The notes: generated by a model not told the origin, from the sequence alone. A stretch of 64,000 bases of DNA from Nocardia aurantia (GCF_009604425.1 NZ_WEGI01000014.1:62001-126000), one strand, 5' to 3'; positions 43,576 through 53,101 are shown, counted from the stretch's first letter. A program made the numbers and translations.

Positions 43576-44916
43576 TCAGCCGCGCAGATCCACCGGCGGC
43601 GCCGACTCCAGCGGCCTCCCCGCATCACGCCACGCCACCACCCCGCCGGCCAGACCCCGCGCGTCGAAACCCGCGCGGCGGGCCAGCGCCGCGAACCTCG
43701 TGGAGGTGTCGCCGACCGGGCACACGAACACCAGCGGCCGCGACCGCGGGAACGGGACGCCCTGCGCGAACATGTCGTCGAGCTGATCGTCACGGATGTT
43801 GACCGCGCCCGGCACATGCCCGATCCGGTACGCCATCGCCCCGCGGGTGTCGACGATCGTCGGGCGCGCCGACGCGTCGAGGGCCGCCAGTTCCTCCGGC
43901 GACAGCAACGGCACCCCCGCCAGCTCCGCCGCCGTCGGCGCCGGAACCCGGGCACCGGCGCGGCCGAACAGATCCGGGCGGCGGGTGCGCAGATACGACA
44001 GATACGGCTCGATCCGGTCGCAGACGATGAACACCGCCACCACCGGCGGCCCGTCCCCGGTGGTCTCGGCGGCGAGCACCTCCCGCGCCGCGGCGTACGC
44101 GGCGCCGCTGGTCGGCCCGGCCAGCACACCGTGCCCGGTGGCCAGCTCCACGGTCGCGTCGACCGCCCGCGCCGCGGTCACCGCCACGATCCGATCGTAG
44201 AAATCGGGCCGGAACAGGCCCACATCCCACAACTCCGTCTCCGACCGGATCCCCGGGACGAAATCCGACCGCTCCGACACCACCGCGATCGTCCGCAACT
44301 CCGGATGGTGTTTCCGCAGATAGGTCGCCGTGCCGCGTGTGGAACCGGTGGTACCCAGACCGCCGATCAGATAGTCGACACCGGTGATCCTGTCCCGCGC
44401 CAGATCCTCGTGGATCTCCCGGCCGGTGCCGTGATAGTGCGCCTCGATGTTCTTCTCGTTGGTGTACTGCGACAGGTGCTGATAGGCGCCCGGCGCGCGG
44501 GCCATCGTCGCCTCGATCACCGAGTACACGTCGTTGGGGGTGGTCGGATCCGGGCATTCCGACAGGCCCGGCAGCTCCTCGATCTCGGTGCCGAACAGCT
44601 GCAACAACTCCCGCACCTCGCTCACCTTGATCCGGTTGGTGACCGCGCGCAAACCCACCCCGTGCAACGCGCCCAGGATCCGCAGCGCCTTCGCCGTATT
44701 ACCGCTGGACGCCTCGATCAGGGTGCGTCCCCCGGCGACGATCTCGTCCAGATCGTCGCGCAGCATGCCCCACGCGACCCGGTCCTTCACCGAGCCGAAC
44801 GGATTGTAGAACTCGAGTTTCGCGTACAGCTGGACCCGTGGCAGTCCGTGCACCGCCGGATCCAGCCGCAGAAGCGGCGTATTGCCGATCAGGTCGGTGA
44901 TGTGGTCGTAGCGCAT
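43576..44916 (-). CDS. Cysteine synthase-like PLP enzyme fused to a rhodanese domain
   Basis: The 446-residue fusion starts with a fold-type II PLP domain (residues 1-~320) like CysK/SbnA: the PLP Lys is about residue 44 in NPFGSVKDRVA, the phosphate-binding Ser/Gly loop follows in EASSGNTAKAL, and GGLGTTGSTRG is the later glycine loop. The C-terminal ~110 residues form a rhodanese domain, with the active Cys about residue 399 in VFVCPVGDTSTR. This couples beta-replacement chemistry with persulfide transfer. The ATG follows the decarboxylase TAG directly. It is the last gene of the four-gene operon. From memory it resembles rhizobial Y4xP-like proteins. Confidence 0.88.
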   Translation of the reverse strand: MRYDHITDLIGNTPLLRLDPAVHGLPRVQLYAKLEFYNPFGSVKDRVAWGMLRDDLDEIVAGGRTLIEASSGNTAKALRILGALHGVGLRAVTNRIKVSEVRELLQLFGTEIEELPGLSECPDPTTPNDVYSVIEATMARAPGAYQHLSQYTNEKNIEAHYHGTGREIHEDLARDRITGVDYLIGGLGTTGSTRGTATYLRKHHPELRTIAVVSERSDFVPGIRSETELWDVGLFRPDFYDRIVAVTAARAVDATVELATGHGVLAGPTSGAAYAAAREVLAAETTGDGPPVVAVFIVCDRIEPYLSYLRTRRPDLFGRAGARVPAPTAAELAGVPLLSPEELAALDASARPTIVDTRGAMAYRIGHVPGAVNIRDDQLDDMFAQGVPFPRSRPLVFVCPVGDTSTRFAALARRAGFDARGLAGGVVAWRDAGRPLESAPPVDLRG

Positions 44917-46371
44917 CTAGAGCCTCCCGCCGGTGCCCGGCACGGCACGATCGGCATCGGTGACCGGCTCGTACTCCAGGTCGCGGCACACCCGGTAGCC
45001 GCCGTCGCGATGCAGCACCGCCAGCTTCGGTGGCAGTGGATGCATCGATGCCGACGCTGCCGACAGATCCATGTGATAGGCGGCGGTATTGGGGAACACC
45101 ACCAGATCACCGGACCGCGGGCACCGCGGCAGCCACACCTTGTGATTGGTGATCAGATCCCGTTCCAGGCACAACCGTCCCGCGAAGAACACCCCCACCG
45201 GCTCATCACCGGACCCCGCGGGACCGGGCAGCACCAGCGGATCGACCATCACCTCCTGATCGGCGGGGGTGACGGTGTCCCGGGACAGATCCACGTGCAC
45301 CAGCACACTGCCGTCGGCGGCGCGTTTGACGAATTCGACCCGCGCGACGGTGATCCCGGCGTGATCGACCAGCGCCTTGCCCGGTTCCAGCCACACATCC
45401 AGCAGATTCTCGGCCACCACCTGCGCGACCGTGCGGCCACCGTGCGCGTCCAGCGGCGCGGACAGCAGATCGGCGAGCATGCCGGTCGCCGGCACCGTGT
45501 TGGCGTATTTGTGGAACACCGGCGTGCCCCGCACCCCCGTGTCGTCCAGGTGGAAACCGAACGTGTTGCCGCCCCACGCCATCGGCTCGCCGCGGCCACG
45601 CAGCGACTCCCGCAACGCCGCGACATACCCGTCGAACCGGGCGGCGTCGGCGGTGAACACCTGCCGGAACCCGCCGCCGATGTCGAGCACCGACGGCGAC
45701 AGATCCCGCGCGTAGGCCTGCTCCACCAGCGCCAGGCATTCCTGCACCGCCGCCACCCGCTCCCCGAGCTCACCGGAGTCCAGATGGAAGGCGAAACCGC
45801 GGAACGCCAGCCAGTCGCGCTGCTCGGCCAGCACCGCCAGCGCCGCGCCCGCCTCGGCCAGCGGAATCCCGAATCGGGACACCGCCGCCGCCGGGAATCC
45901 GGACACCCGCAACAGCACCGGCACCCGGGTGTGCCCGCGCGCCAGATCGGCGATGCGGTGCAACTCCCACAGATTGTCGACGTTGATCGTCACGCCCGTG
46001 CCGACCAGTTGACGCAGGAACGCCTCACCCTTGGGCCCGGTCACCTCGATGCGGTCGGCGGTGAATCCGGCGCCGACCGCGGCCGCGAGTTCCTGCGGCG
46101 ACGCCGCGTCGACCGCGATCCCCGCGTGCTCGCCGGTGCGCAGCAACGCCCGGGACCGATTCGCCTTGTGCGCGTAGCAGATCCGATACCGGCGCAGCTG
46201 CCCGTCGAGGACCTGTCGCAGCCGGTGCAGGTTGTCGGCGAACACCTGCGGGAACAGCAGATGCGCCGGCGACCCGTACCGGTGCACCACCCGCTGCGCC
46301 GCGCCGGGCGTGTCGAGGAAACCGCGCACCAGCGGATGCCACATCGCCGGTAACGCGGGCGGCGCGCTCAT
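44917..46371 (-). CDS. PLP-dependent decarboxylase (alanine-racemase fold, Y4yA/diaminopimelate decarboxylase-like)
   Basis: The 484-residue protein is a fold-type III PLP enzyme. The Schiff-base Lys is about residue 69 in YAHKANRS. Other signatures are the His in FHLDSGELGE, the glycine loop DIGGGFRQVF, LEPGKALVDHAG and the C-terminal CLERD that supplies the second-subunit active-site Cys. Members decarboxylate diamino acids or citryl-type intermediates; this group may be the Y4yA family (from memory). Its ATG overlaps the TGA of the HMA-domain gene (46368-46371). It sits between the HMA protein and the cysteine synthase-rhodanese gene in one operon. Confidence 0.85.
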   Translation of the reverse strand: MSAPPALPAMWHPLVRGFLDTPGAAQRVVHRYGSPAHLLFPQVFADNLHRLRQVLDGQLRRYRICYAHKANRSRALLRTGEHAGIAVDAASPQELAAAVGAGFTADRIEVTGPKGEAFLRQLVGTGVTINVDNLWELHRIADLARGHTRVPVLLRVSGFPAAAVSRFGIPLAEAGAALAVLAEQRDWLAFRGFAFHLDSGELGERVAAVQECLALVEQAYARDLSPSVLDIGGGFRQVFTADAARFDGYVAALRESLRGRGEPMAWGGNTFGFHLDDTGVRGTPVFHKYANTVPATGMLADLLSAPLDAHGGRTVAQVVAENLLDVWLEPGKALVDHAGITVARVEFVKRAADGSVLVHVDLSRDTVTPADQEVMVDPLVLPGPAGSGDEPVGVFFAGRLCLERDLITNHKVWLPRCPRSGDLVVFPNTAAYHMDLSAASASMHPLPPKLAVLHRDGGYRVCRDLEYEPVTDADRAVPGTGGRL

Positions 46372-47717
46372 CGCGTGGTTTCCGGCAGCCGCGTCCGCAC
46401 CGCCGGCGACGGCGACCGGCCGGGTTCGCGGCGGGCCGCCGGCGCGAGCACCGTCGGGTTGTATCCGCTGTCGCGCAACGCCTCGAAGGCGCGATGCCGG
46501 TTGCGGGGACTGCGGAAATCGGCGACCACCCGCTTGCTGATCAGGTCGATGTCGCCGACGGTGATCCGCATCGACTCCAGCACCCCGGTGATCGTGCGGA
46601 CGCAATGCTTGCAGTTCATGTCCGGCACATAGAACAGGTGGTCGTCGGCGCCCGGTTCGCCGGTGCCGGATTCGGTTCCGCCGGGTGTACCGGCCACCGA
46701 CAGGGTCGCGGTGATGGCGGTGAACACCTCCACGAACCGGTCCACCACCACCGCCAGCAGCGTGTAGTGACCGCCGTCGACCCGATGCGGCATCGCGGCC
46801 AGGCACGCCGGCCGGGTGCCCGGCGCCAGCAGCGCGTACTGCCGGGAGATCAGATCCAGCTCGTCGTGGTACTTCTCGATCGCCGCCGCCGGTGACAGGC
46901 CCTCGGCGGTGGTGGCGCGACGCATCACCGCGTGCGCGTCGGCGATCGTGGCGTCCTTCATCGCCCGCAGCGTCGCCACCGTCTCCGCGCTGTAGCGGAG
47001 GGTCGCGTCGGGTTGCACGTCGAAGGTGACCGGGATCATGCCGCGGCGGTAACTCGACGCCTGCAACTCCCAGTACCAGCGCGTCGCCACCGCCGCGAAG
47101 ATGCCCGAATCGCGCATCCCGCACGCGAATTCGGCCGGTGTGCGGTAGGGCGTGGACCCCGACAGCAGCGCGTGCTGGGCCAGCGCGCGCCCGGTGGCCT
47201 CGATCCCGACCCGGAAGATGTCGATCGGGTCGGCGTCGGTGGTGCTGCCGGTCAGCACCGCCCGGTCACCCTCGCCCAGACCGGCGACGCGGTGCTGCAG
47301 CGCGGTGTCCTCGGCCAGCGAATGCCACAGCGCCAAAACGGTTTCCCGCATCGCGATCGGCACGATCGGGCCCAGCCCGCCCGCGCGGACATGACCGGTG
47401 TTCGGGATCCCGTCGCTGTCGGTCCAGGTGATGCGATGGGTGGCGCTGGTGACCTGATCCGGGCGGCACGGGCGCATGAACCGTTCCAGATACAGCCGCT
47501 GCGACAACGTGAGATGACTGTTCGGCTCGGTCCGCATCGCCGTGGCCGTATAGGAGATCGGCGCCGCGGCGGTGGCGCGCGCGGTGGCCGACAGCCCGGG
47601 CCGGGCGGTGCCGGACGGCCCGGACCCGGTGGTGCCGAACAGGCCCGGGCGGGCCAGCTCGGCCAGGACGCGGGAGGCCGCCCGCCGATCGTACGGCGGC
47701 ATCGGGTCGGAACTCAT
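46368..47717 (-). CDS. Unknown protein with C-terminal HMA (heavy-metal-associated) domain
   Basis: The 449-residue protein has a disordered start (~60 residues), a largely helical unknown region (about 65-340, with YLERFMRPCRPDQV and KYHDELDLISRQYALL) and a C-terminal HMA domain (about 360-425). The HMA motif is DMNCKHCVRTI with Cys at about 369 and 372. HMA domains carry Cu(I) or other soft metals; here the CxxC could instead carry sulfur, by inference only. ATG 47717 has GGGAGG upstream and overlaps the desulfurase stop. I recall a DUF6002-type family next to such enzymes but cannot confirm it. Confidence 0.75.
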   Translation of the reverse strand: MSSDPMPPYDRRAASRVLAELARPGLFGTTGSGPSGTARPGLSATARATAAAPISYTATAMRTEPNSHLTLSQRLYLERFMRPCRPDQVTSATHRITWTDSDGIPNTGHVRAGGLGPIVPIAMRETVLALWHSLAEDTALQHRVAGLGEGDRAVLTGSTTDADPIDIFRVGIEATGRALAQHALLSGSTPYRTPAEFACGMRDSGIFAAVATRWYWELQASSYRRGMIPVTFDVQPDATLRYSAETVATLRAMKDATIADAHAVMRRATTAEGLSPAAAIEKYHDELDLISRQYALLAPGTRPACLAAMPHRVDGGHYTLLAVVVDRFVEVFTAITATLSVAGTPGGTESGTGEPGADDHLFYVPDMNCKHCVRTITGVLESMRITVGDIDLISKRVVADFRSPRNRHRAFEALRDSGYNPTVLAPAARREPGRSPSPAVRTRLPETTR

Positions 47718-49018
47718 CGGACCTCCCTTGTCATCGCCAGTTCGGCGGCGAGCGTGGCGACACACCGGACGAACCGGTCGATGTCGTCGGCGCTGGTGTA
47801 GACGTGGGTACTCACGCGCACCGAATCGTCGTCGGCCCCCGCGTGCGCCGGGACGCAGTGCGCGCCGGTACGGACCAGGAAACCCAGCTCGGCCAGCACG
47901 AAACCCAGATCGGTGGCGCCGATCCCGGCGAGGGTGAACGACACGATCCCGTACCCGGCCTCGCACCGCGCGTGCGCCGGGCCGGGCAGCAACTCCAGGC
48001 CCGGCAACGGGCGCAGCCCCTCGATCAGCTGCCGGGTCAGCACCCGGTTGTGCTCGGCGACGGCCGCGCGGCCGATGTCGTCGAGCACCTCCAGCGCCGC
48101 GCCGAGCGCGAGGATGCCGGCGATGTTGGGGGTACCGCCTTCCATCCGCTCCGGCATCGCCGCCGGCAACAGACCCGAATCGCTGCCTGTCACACCGGAA
48201 TTGCCGCCGGGCAGGAACGCCGTCAGCTGCTCGTGCACGCGGCGGCGGCAGTACAGCACACCGGTGCCGGTCGCGCCGAACATCTTGTGCGCCGACAGCA
48301 CCGCGAAATCCGCGCCGAGCTCACCGACATCCAGCGGTATGTGCCCGCCGCTCTGACTACAGTCGAAACACAGCAGGATGCCCGGATCCAGCCGCCCCCG
48401 CAGCTCCTCCAGCGTGGTCAGCGCCCCGAACACGTGATGCAGATGGCTGACCGCGATCAGCCGGGTGCGGCCGGTGACCTTCGCGAGGATGTCGGCGGTG
48501 TCGGCCTCCCCGTGCGCGGTGACCCGGTAGGGGACCAGCCGCAGTCGCCGCCCGAACCGGGCCAGCGTCGCCTGCAACTGCTGCCACGGATACACCGCGG
48601 ACGCGTGATCGCGCGGGCTGTACAGGATCTCGTCGCCGTCCTGCAGCGCCGCGAGCCCCCAGGACAACGCGACCGCGTTGAGCCCCGCGGTGGCACCGGG
48701 GGTGAACACGATCTCGTCGGCGTCCGCGCCGAGGAACGCGGCGGTGCGCTCGCGCACCCGCCGCAGCTCACGGGTCCAGCCGGTCGCCCACGGATAGGTG
48801 CCCCGGCCGGCATTGGCGGTGCGGGACCGGTGATAGCGGTCGATCGCCGCGAGCACCGGCAACGGCTTCTGCGTGGTGGACGCGCTGTCGAGATACACCT
48901 CGGCGGCCTCGGCCAGCGCCGGGAACAACGCGCGCAACGCCGCCGGGCGCACGACGGCGGACCGGTCCACGGCCGCGGACGGCCGTGCCGAAGGAGGACA
49001 AGGTGCAGGTGACCGCAT
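47714..49018 (-). CDS. Class V cysteine desulfurase (SufS-like)
   Basis: The 434-residue protein is a fold-type I PLP enzyme of the SufS/CsdA type. The Lys that binds PLP is about residue 245 in LSAHKMFGATGTGVLY, and the persulfide-forming Cys is about residue 388 in RTGAHCVPAHAG. Other family signs are YLDSASTTQKP and SPRDHASAVYPW. It would take sulfur from cysteine. The ATG at 49018 has GGAGGGAGC upstream and heads the four-gene minus operon. No SufBCDU genes are nearby, so iron-sulfur assembly is not its obvious role. Confidence 0.88.
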   Translation of the reverse strand: MRSPAPCPPSARPSAAVDRSAVVRPAALRALFPALAEAAEVYLDSASTTQKPLPVLAAIDRYHRSRTANAGRGTYPWATGWTRELRRVRERTAAFLGADADEIVFTPGATAGLNAVALSWGLAALQDGDEILYSPRDHASAVYPWQQLQATLARFGRRLRLVPYRVTAHGEADTADILAKVTGRTRLIAVSHLHHVFGALTTLEELRGRLDPGILLCFDCSQSGGHIPLDVGELGADFAVLSAHKMFGATGTGVLYCRRRVHEQLTAFLPGGNSGVTGSDSGLLPAAMPERMEGGTPNIAGILALGAALEVLDDIGRAAVAEHNRVLTRQLIEGLRPLPGLELLPGPAHARCEAGYGIVSFTLAGIGATDLGFVLAELGFLVRTGAHCVPAHAGADDDSVRVSTHVYTSADDIDRFVRCVATLAAELAMTREVR

Positions 49019-49308
49019 CGCGACGCTCCCTCCGGGTCGTACGCTCGACACCGACAACGATACGCACTTTTGCCGCGGCGTTGGAAGCCTGTCGCGGGCA
49101 ACAGTTTTCACCATCGGCGTGTCGAAACCCGGAGCGTCCGGCCAGGTCGCGGCGCGACACTCGCGGAAATCGTCACCGCCGCGCGCAAATCTGCTGCGCG
49201 ACCGCCGAAACACCGCCCGCCACACCGCCACCGCGATGGCGTCCATGCGCCGCCGGTGGAACCACGACAGGGGTGCGGGCCGCGCGCCCAGTCGGTACGG
49301 TGTCGCCG

Positions 49309-50382
49309 ATGAACAGTTCCCGCCGCCCGGCCGCGGCCGGTGCGGCGGCCCCGGACCGGTTCGGGCCCACCACCACCGTCGACGCGGTGACCGCCGTCGT
49401 GTCCGCGGCGCCGGTCGCCGCCCTGGCCGGCTGGGCCCGGCCGGTCCCGGGACCGGGCCCGTGGGGGTTGCCGTGGCCGGTGGTGGTCGGCGGCGCGTAC
49501 CTGCTCGTCGCGCTGTGGCTGCTGATCCTCGCCGCCGCCGTGCGCCGCGCCGGGCGTCCGGTGGGCGCCGCGATTCCCGCCGGATACCGCGGCACCCTGG
49601 CCGCGCTACCGGTGATCCCCGTGTGCCTGGCCGCGGAAGTGCTGTGGCGGAGCCGGTTCGGCACCGAGACCGGCCTCGGTACCCTGTTCGAACCCGGCCA
49701 CGTCGGGCTGGTCGCCGCCACCTTCGTGCTCGTCACCGCACCCCTGCGCTCGGCGGCCGCCCGCATCGCCGCCGGTCGGCCGGTACCGCTGCGGCACCTG
49801 TGGCCCGCGCTGCTGGCCGCGGGCACAGCCGCGGCCCTGGCACTGCTGTGTCTCGGATACGCCAACGCCGCCACCTATCCGGCCGCGACGATCGTGGACC
49901 TGCTGTCGGAACCGGACAGCCCGGCTGCCCGCTTCCTGGCGGCGGCACTGGTGATCAGCGCGGCGGTCCTGCTGCTACCGCTGCTGTATCTCGCGCGGCG
50001 CTGGCGCATCCCGTTCGGTGCGGCGACGCTGGCCATGACACCCTCGGTGGCCGTCTCCGCCGCCACCGGCGGTGGCAACCTCAGCGTCCTGGTGGCGCTG
50101 CTGATCGCCGCGGTCGTGGTGGACCTGCTGGCCCTGTGCCTGGACCCCGGCGCCGCCCGGCCCCTCGCCTACCGCGGATTCGCCACCGGCGCAGCCTTTT
50201 TCACCTGGTCACTGTACATCGGCGTGGCCTGCGCGGCCGCCGGCCGGGTACCGGCGACCCCCGGCATGTGGATCGGCGCACCCTTCGCCGCCGCCGCCCT
50301 GGCCTGGCTGCTGGCGGTACTGATGCTCCCCGACACCGCCACCGGCGAGGACCTGCTCGCCGAACCGCCCGCCGCGCGGTGA
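49309..50382 (+). CDS. Polytopic membrane protein of unknown function
   Basis: The 357-residue protein has about eight to nine hydrophobic segments spread along its length and short basic loops. No family motif was recognised. ATG 49309 starts shortly before the first segment. It is divergent from the desulfurase operon across 290 bp and convergent with the DUF2599 gene (2-bp gap). It could be an exporter or scaffold for the operon product, but nothing proves it. Confidence 0.7.
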   Translation: MNSSRRPAAAGAAAPDRFGPTTTVDAVTAVVSAAPVAALAGWARPVPGPGPWGLPWPVVVGGAYLLVALWLLILAAAVRRAGRPVGAAIPAGYRGTLAALPVIPVCLAAEVLWRSRFGTETGLGTLFEPGHVGLVAATFVLVTAPLRSAAARIAAGRPVPLRHLWPALLAAGTAAALALLCLGYANAATYPAATIVDLLSEPDSPAARFLAAALVISAAVLLLPLLYLARRWRIPFGAATLAMTPSVAVSAATGGGNLSVLVALLIAAVVVDLLALCLDPGAARPLAYRGFATGAAFFTWSLYIGVACAAAGRVPATPGMWIGAPFAAAALAWLLAVLMLPDTATGEDLLAEPPAAR

Positions 50383-50384
50383 GC

Positions 50385-50927
50385 TCAGTTGCCCGCCGGG
50401 TCCGGGCCGCCGGGATTGCAGCCGGCGGCGACGGTGGCCTGGTAGCCGACCGCCGGGCGCCACGGTTCCAGATTCCAGCTCGGTTTCGCCGGCGCCACCA
50501 GCCGCGCCCACTGCCAATGGCATTCGAACTGGTCGTACATGCCCGGGGTGTCGGCCTCGGGGGAGGCGGCGAGCACCTCGCTCCACGCCCGGCCCAGCGC
50601 GGCCGGGAACCGGTCGGTCCGCCCGGCGGTGGTCGGATACACGTGCAGGCGCCGGCCGTCCCCGTCGTCGGTCCATTCGGTGCGATCGACCAGTGGCTGC
50701 CCCGCGAACGGGTCCTCGGTGGGCTGCGCGGCGATCGGCGCCGCCGAAACCGGTTGCGGCGCAACCACACTGAGCGGACTCGGCGCCGGACCGACCGCCA
50801 CCGGCGTCGACTCGTCCGCGGCGCCGCACCCGCTCGCCACGACCAGCCCCAGCAGCAACGCCACCGGCCCCCCGGCGCGGCGCCCGGACACCGGACGCCC
50901 GGCCCGCCGTGACCCCGCTCGGCCCAC
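50385..50927 (-). CDS. DUF2599-type lipoprotein
   Basis: The 180-residue protein has an Arg-rich start, a hydrophobic stretch (PVALLLGLVVASGCG) with a lipobox-like Cys at about residue 34, a Pro/Ala-rich linker and a C-terminal DUF2599 domain. That domain is seen as DQFECHWQWARLVAP, WNLEPWRP and TVAAGCNPGGP with two conserved Cys. It is probably exported and anchored in the envelope. The GTG at 50927 is followed directly by the Arg-rich start. Confidence 0.78.
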   Translation of the reverse strand: MGRAGSRRAGRPVSGRRAGGPVALLLGLVVASGCGAADESTPVAVGPAPSPLSVVAPQPVSAAPIAAQPTEDPFAGQPLVDRTEWTDDGDGRRLHVYPTTAGRTDRFPAALGRAWSEVLAASPEADTPGMYDQFECHWQWARLVAPAKPSWNLEPWRPAVGYQATVAAGCNPGGPDPAGN

Positions 50928-51111
50928 CGCGATACCCCTTCCGTCGTGTGACCCGGTCCCCGCGCATGCCGGACGGACCGGACGGTCCCCGCCACGGTAC
51001 CCGCCGCACCACCACCGGGCGGCGCGGCGGCGGCCCTGGGCGGGTCACCCCGCGCCTCGCGGACACCGGCGCGGCCAGCGGTTCGTGCCCGGCAAGTCGC
51101 CGCCACCCACG

Positions 51112-51123
51112 TACAGTGGACAG
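51112..51123 (+). promoter_or_regulatory. Probable -10 box of a leaderless TerD transcript
   Basis: TACAGT at 51112-51117 lies six bases before the GTG at 51124, and no ribosome site is present. The spacing fits transcription starting at or next to the GTG, giving a leaderless mRNA, which is common in actinobacteria. Confidence 0.5.
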
Positions 51124-52212
51124 GTGGCCGCTCAACTGACCAAGGGACAAGTGGACCGCCTCGCCGTCGACGACATCACGGTGTCCGTCCGGCACAGCGA
51201 GCCCGTGGATGTGTCGGCGTTACTGCTGAACTCGGACGGTCGCGTCAACACCGTGGGCGACCTGATCTTCTACAACCAGCCCACCGGCCCCGGCGTGCGG
51301 CTGACCTCCGGGACGGCCGGCGTGCAGATCGGGCTGCGGTCGCTGCCGCCGGCCGTCGAGCACGTCCGCGTCGTGCTGTCGCTGGGAGATCCCCAGGGCC
51401 ACTTCGGCGATTACCCGCCACCGCAGATCCGCATCGAGGACAACGCGCAGAATCCGGTGTACGAGTACGTGATCGACGGGCTCGGCACCGAATCCACCGT
51501 CATCGCTTTCGATCTGGACCGCGCCGGCGGCGGCTGGCAGGTCCGCGTCCAGGGCTACGGCTACCCGGCCGGTTTCGCCGAGATGGTCAAGGCGCACGGC
51601 GTGACCGTCGGCGGGCCCGTCGAGGAGTACGGCTACCGCGGCCCGGCGATCCTCGACTCCGGGCAGCAGGTGTCGCTACGCGACATCCGCAAGGGCGACC
51701 TGGCCATGGTCAAGATGGCCCTGGGCTGGGACCCGATGCGCGTGTACGGCCCGCGCGGCATGCGCGACCTGGAGATCGACCTCGACGCGTCCGCGCTGCT
51801 GTTCATCGGCCAGAATCTCGTCGATGTCGCCTTCTACCAGCAACTCTCGTCCCGCGACGGCTCGGTGCGGCACTCCGGGGACAACCTCACCGGTGACGGC
51901 CGCGGCGACGACGAGGTCATCAGCGTCGACCTGGCCCGGCTGCCGCAGCAGATCTCCAGCGTCGTGTTCGTGGTCAGCTCCTACGCCGGGCACACCTTCG
52001 AACGCGTCCGCAACGCCTACTGGCGGCTGGTCGACGGCGGCACCAACGCCGAACTCGCCCGCGGCAATCTGCGTGCCGGCGGGCAGCACACCGGCATGGT
52101 GGTGGCCAAGGTGGACCGCGAGGGCACCAGCTGGCGGCTGACCGCGATCGGCGCCCCCATCCAGGCCGGCCACCCGGTGGAGGCTGTCCCACATGTGACG
52201 CCCTACCTGTGA
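51124..52212 (+). CDS. Tandem TerD-domain (tellurium/stress resistance) protein
   Basis: The 362-residue protein contains two TerD domains, about residues 1-165 and 175-360. Each has the metal-binding beta-sandwich signatures: VDVSALLLNSDGRV and GDLIFYNQP in the first, and LEIDLDASALLF with GDGRGDDEVISVDL in the second, the Asp-rich loop that binds calcium in TerD. It likely acts in the cytoplasm in stress response. It stands alone without other ter genes. Confidence 0.9.
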   Translation: MAAQLTKGQVDRLAVDDITVSVRHSEPVDVSALLLNSDGRVNTVGDLIFYNQPTGPGVRLTSGTAGVQIGLRSLPPAVEHVRVVLSLGDPQGHFGDYPPPQIRIEDNAQNPVYEYVIDGLGTESTVIAFDLDRAGGGWQVRVQGYGYPAGFAEMVKAHGVTVGGPVEEYGYRGPAILDSGQQVSLRDIRKGDLAMVKMALGWDPMRVYGPRGMRDLEIDLDASALLFIGQNLVDVAFYQQLSSRDGSVRHSGDNLTGDGRGDDEVISVDLARLPQQISSVVFVVSSYAGHTFERVRNAYWRLVDGGTNAELARGNLRAGGQHTGMVVAKVDREGTSWRLTAIGAPIQAGHPVEAVPHVTPYL

Positions 52213-52413
52213 TCCGGCCCGCACGGACTGCTTCCGGGTGGAATGTCCGGCTGGTATTCGGCGACCGCCGACCCTACTATGTCCTCTCGCGGGAGCAGTC
52301 CGGGAAATAGGGGCTTGCATCTCGCGAGCGGTACCTGAATGGTAGCGGTGTGTCCGTCGGCCGTGCTTCCCGCGGTGGCCGGACCCCGCAGGAGAGTCGA
52401 CCCTAGGGGCGAG

Positions 52414-52893
52414 ATGACAGCACCGGCCGTGAAATGTCTTGTCTGGGAAGTGGACAACACGTTGTGGGACGGCGTCGTCTGCGATTCCACCAACGGGGTG
52501 CTGCGGCCGGACGCGCTACGCGCGCTGCGCACCCTCACCCGCCGCGGTATCCTGCACGCGGTCGCCAGCCGCGGCGAATGGGCCTGGACCACCGACACCC
52601 TGCAACGGCACGGGCTGCACGCCGCCTTCGCCACCGTCGAGGTCGGCTGGGGCCGTAAATCGGCCGCCCTCACCCGCATCGCCACCCAACTGGGCATCGG
52701 CCTGGACGCCGTCGGCTACATCGACGCCGAACCGCTGGAACGCAGCGAGGTCGCCCACGCCCTGCCCCAGGTGCGCTGCTACGCCGGCCGGCACGTCGAC
52801 GTCCTCGCCGATCTGCAGGAATTCCGCGCGCCGGTCACCAACGCGCCGCCGCCCACCTCGCCGATGGGCTTCGCGCACATCTCCGCGCAGTAA
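52414..52893 (+). CDS. HAD-IIIC / FkbH-like phosphatase-domain protein with altered nucleophile
   Basis: The 159-residue protein matches the N-terminal HAD domain of FkbH-like proteins. Motif I reads VWEVDNTLWDG, where Glu replaces the first Asp of DxDxT that normally forms the phosphoaspartate. The late signature VGYIDAEPLERSEVAHALP matches the FkbH motif with FIDDNPFER altered. Loss of the nucleophile suggests a non-catalytic role. AGGGGCGAG precedes ATG 52414. There is no ACP or acyltransferase nearby. Confidence 0.72.
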   Translation: MTAPAVKCLVWEVDNTLWDGVVCDSTNGVLRPDALRALRTLTRRGILHAVASRGEWAWTTDTLQRHGLHAAFATVEVGWGRKSAALTRIATQLGIGLDAVGYIDAEPLERSEVAHALPQVRCYAGRHVDVLADLQEFRAPVTNAPPPTSPMGFAHISAQ

Positions 52894-53101
52894 CCCGCCG
52901 CGCCGCAAAAACCCGACACGCCGCACCCCGGCGTGGCGACACGCGCGCCGATCCCCGCCGACGGCGGCCACCGGGAAACACGCTGTCGCCGTACCACGTT
53001 CAATTCGTGTCACCGCCGGTCGAGGCGGGCATACTGTCCGGGCTTCTCGTGGATTCGCCGAACAACGCTCTACCCCTTCTTCTTTGAATCGAGGTAGTCA
53101 G

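Noticed and set aside
43205..43786. Plus-strand ORF in the gap upstream of the FAD monooxygenase
   Set aside because: It overlaps the rhodanese end, is low-complexity Ala/Arg/Pro and shows no domain.
42478..46353. Very long plus-strand ORF (1291 codons) across 42.5-46.4 kb
   Set aside because: It crosses the FAD monooxygenase, the gap and two PLP-enzyme genes; composition is Arg/Pro/His-rich shadow with no domain.
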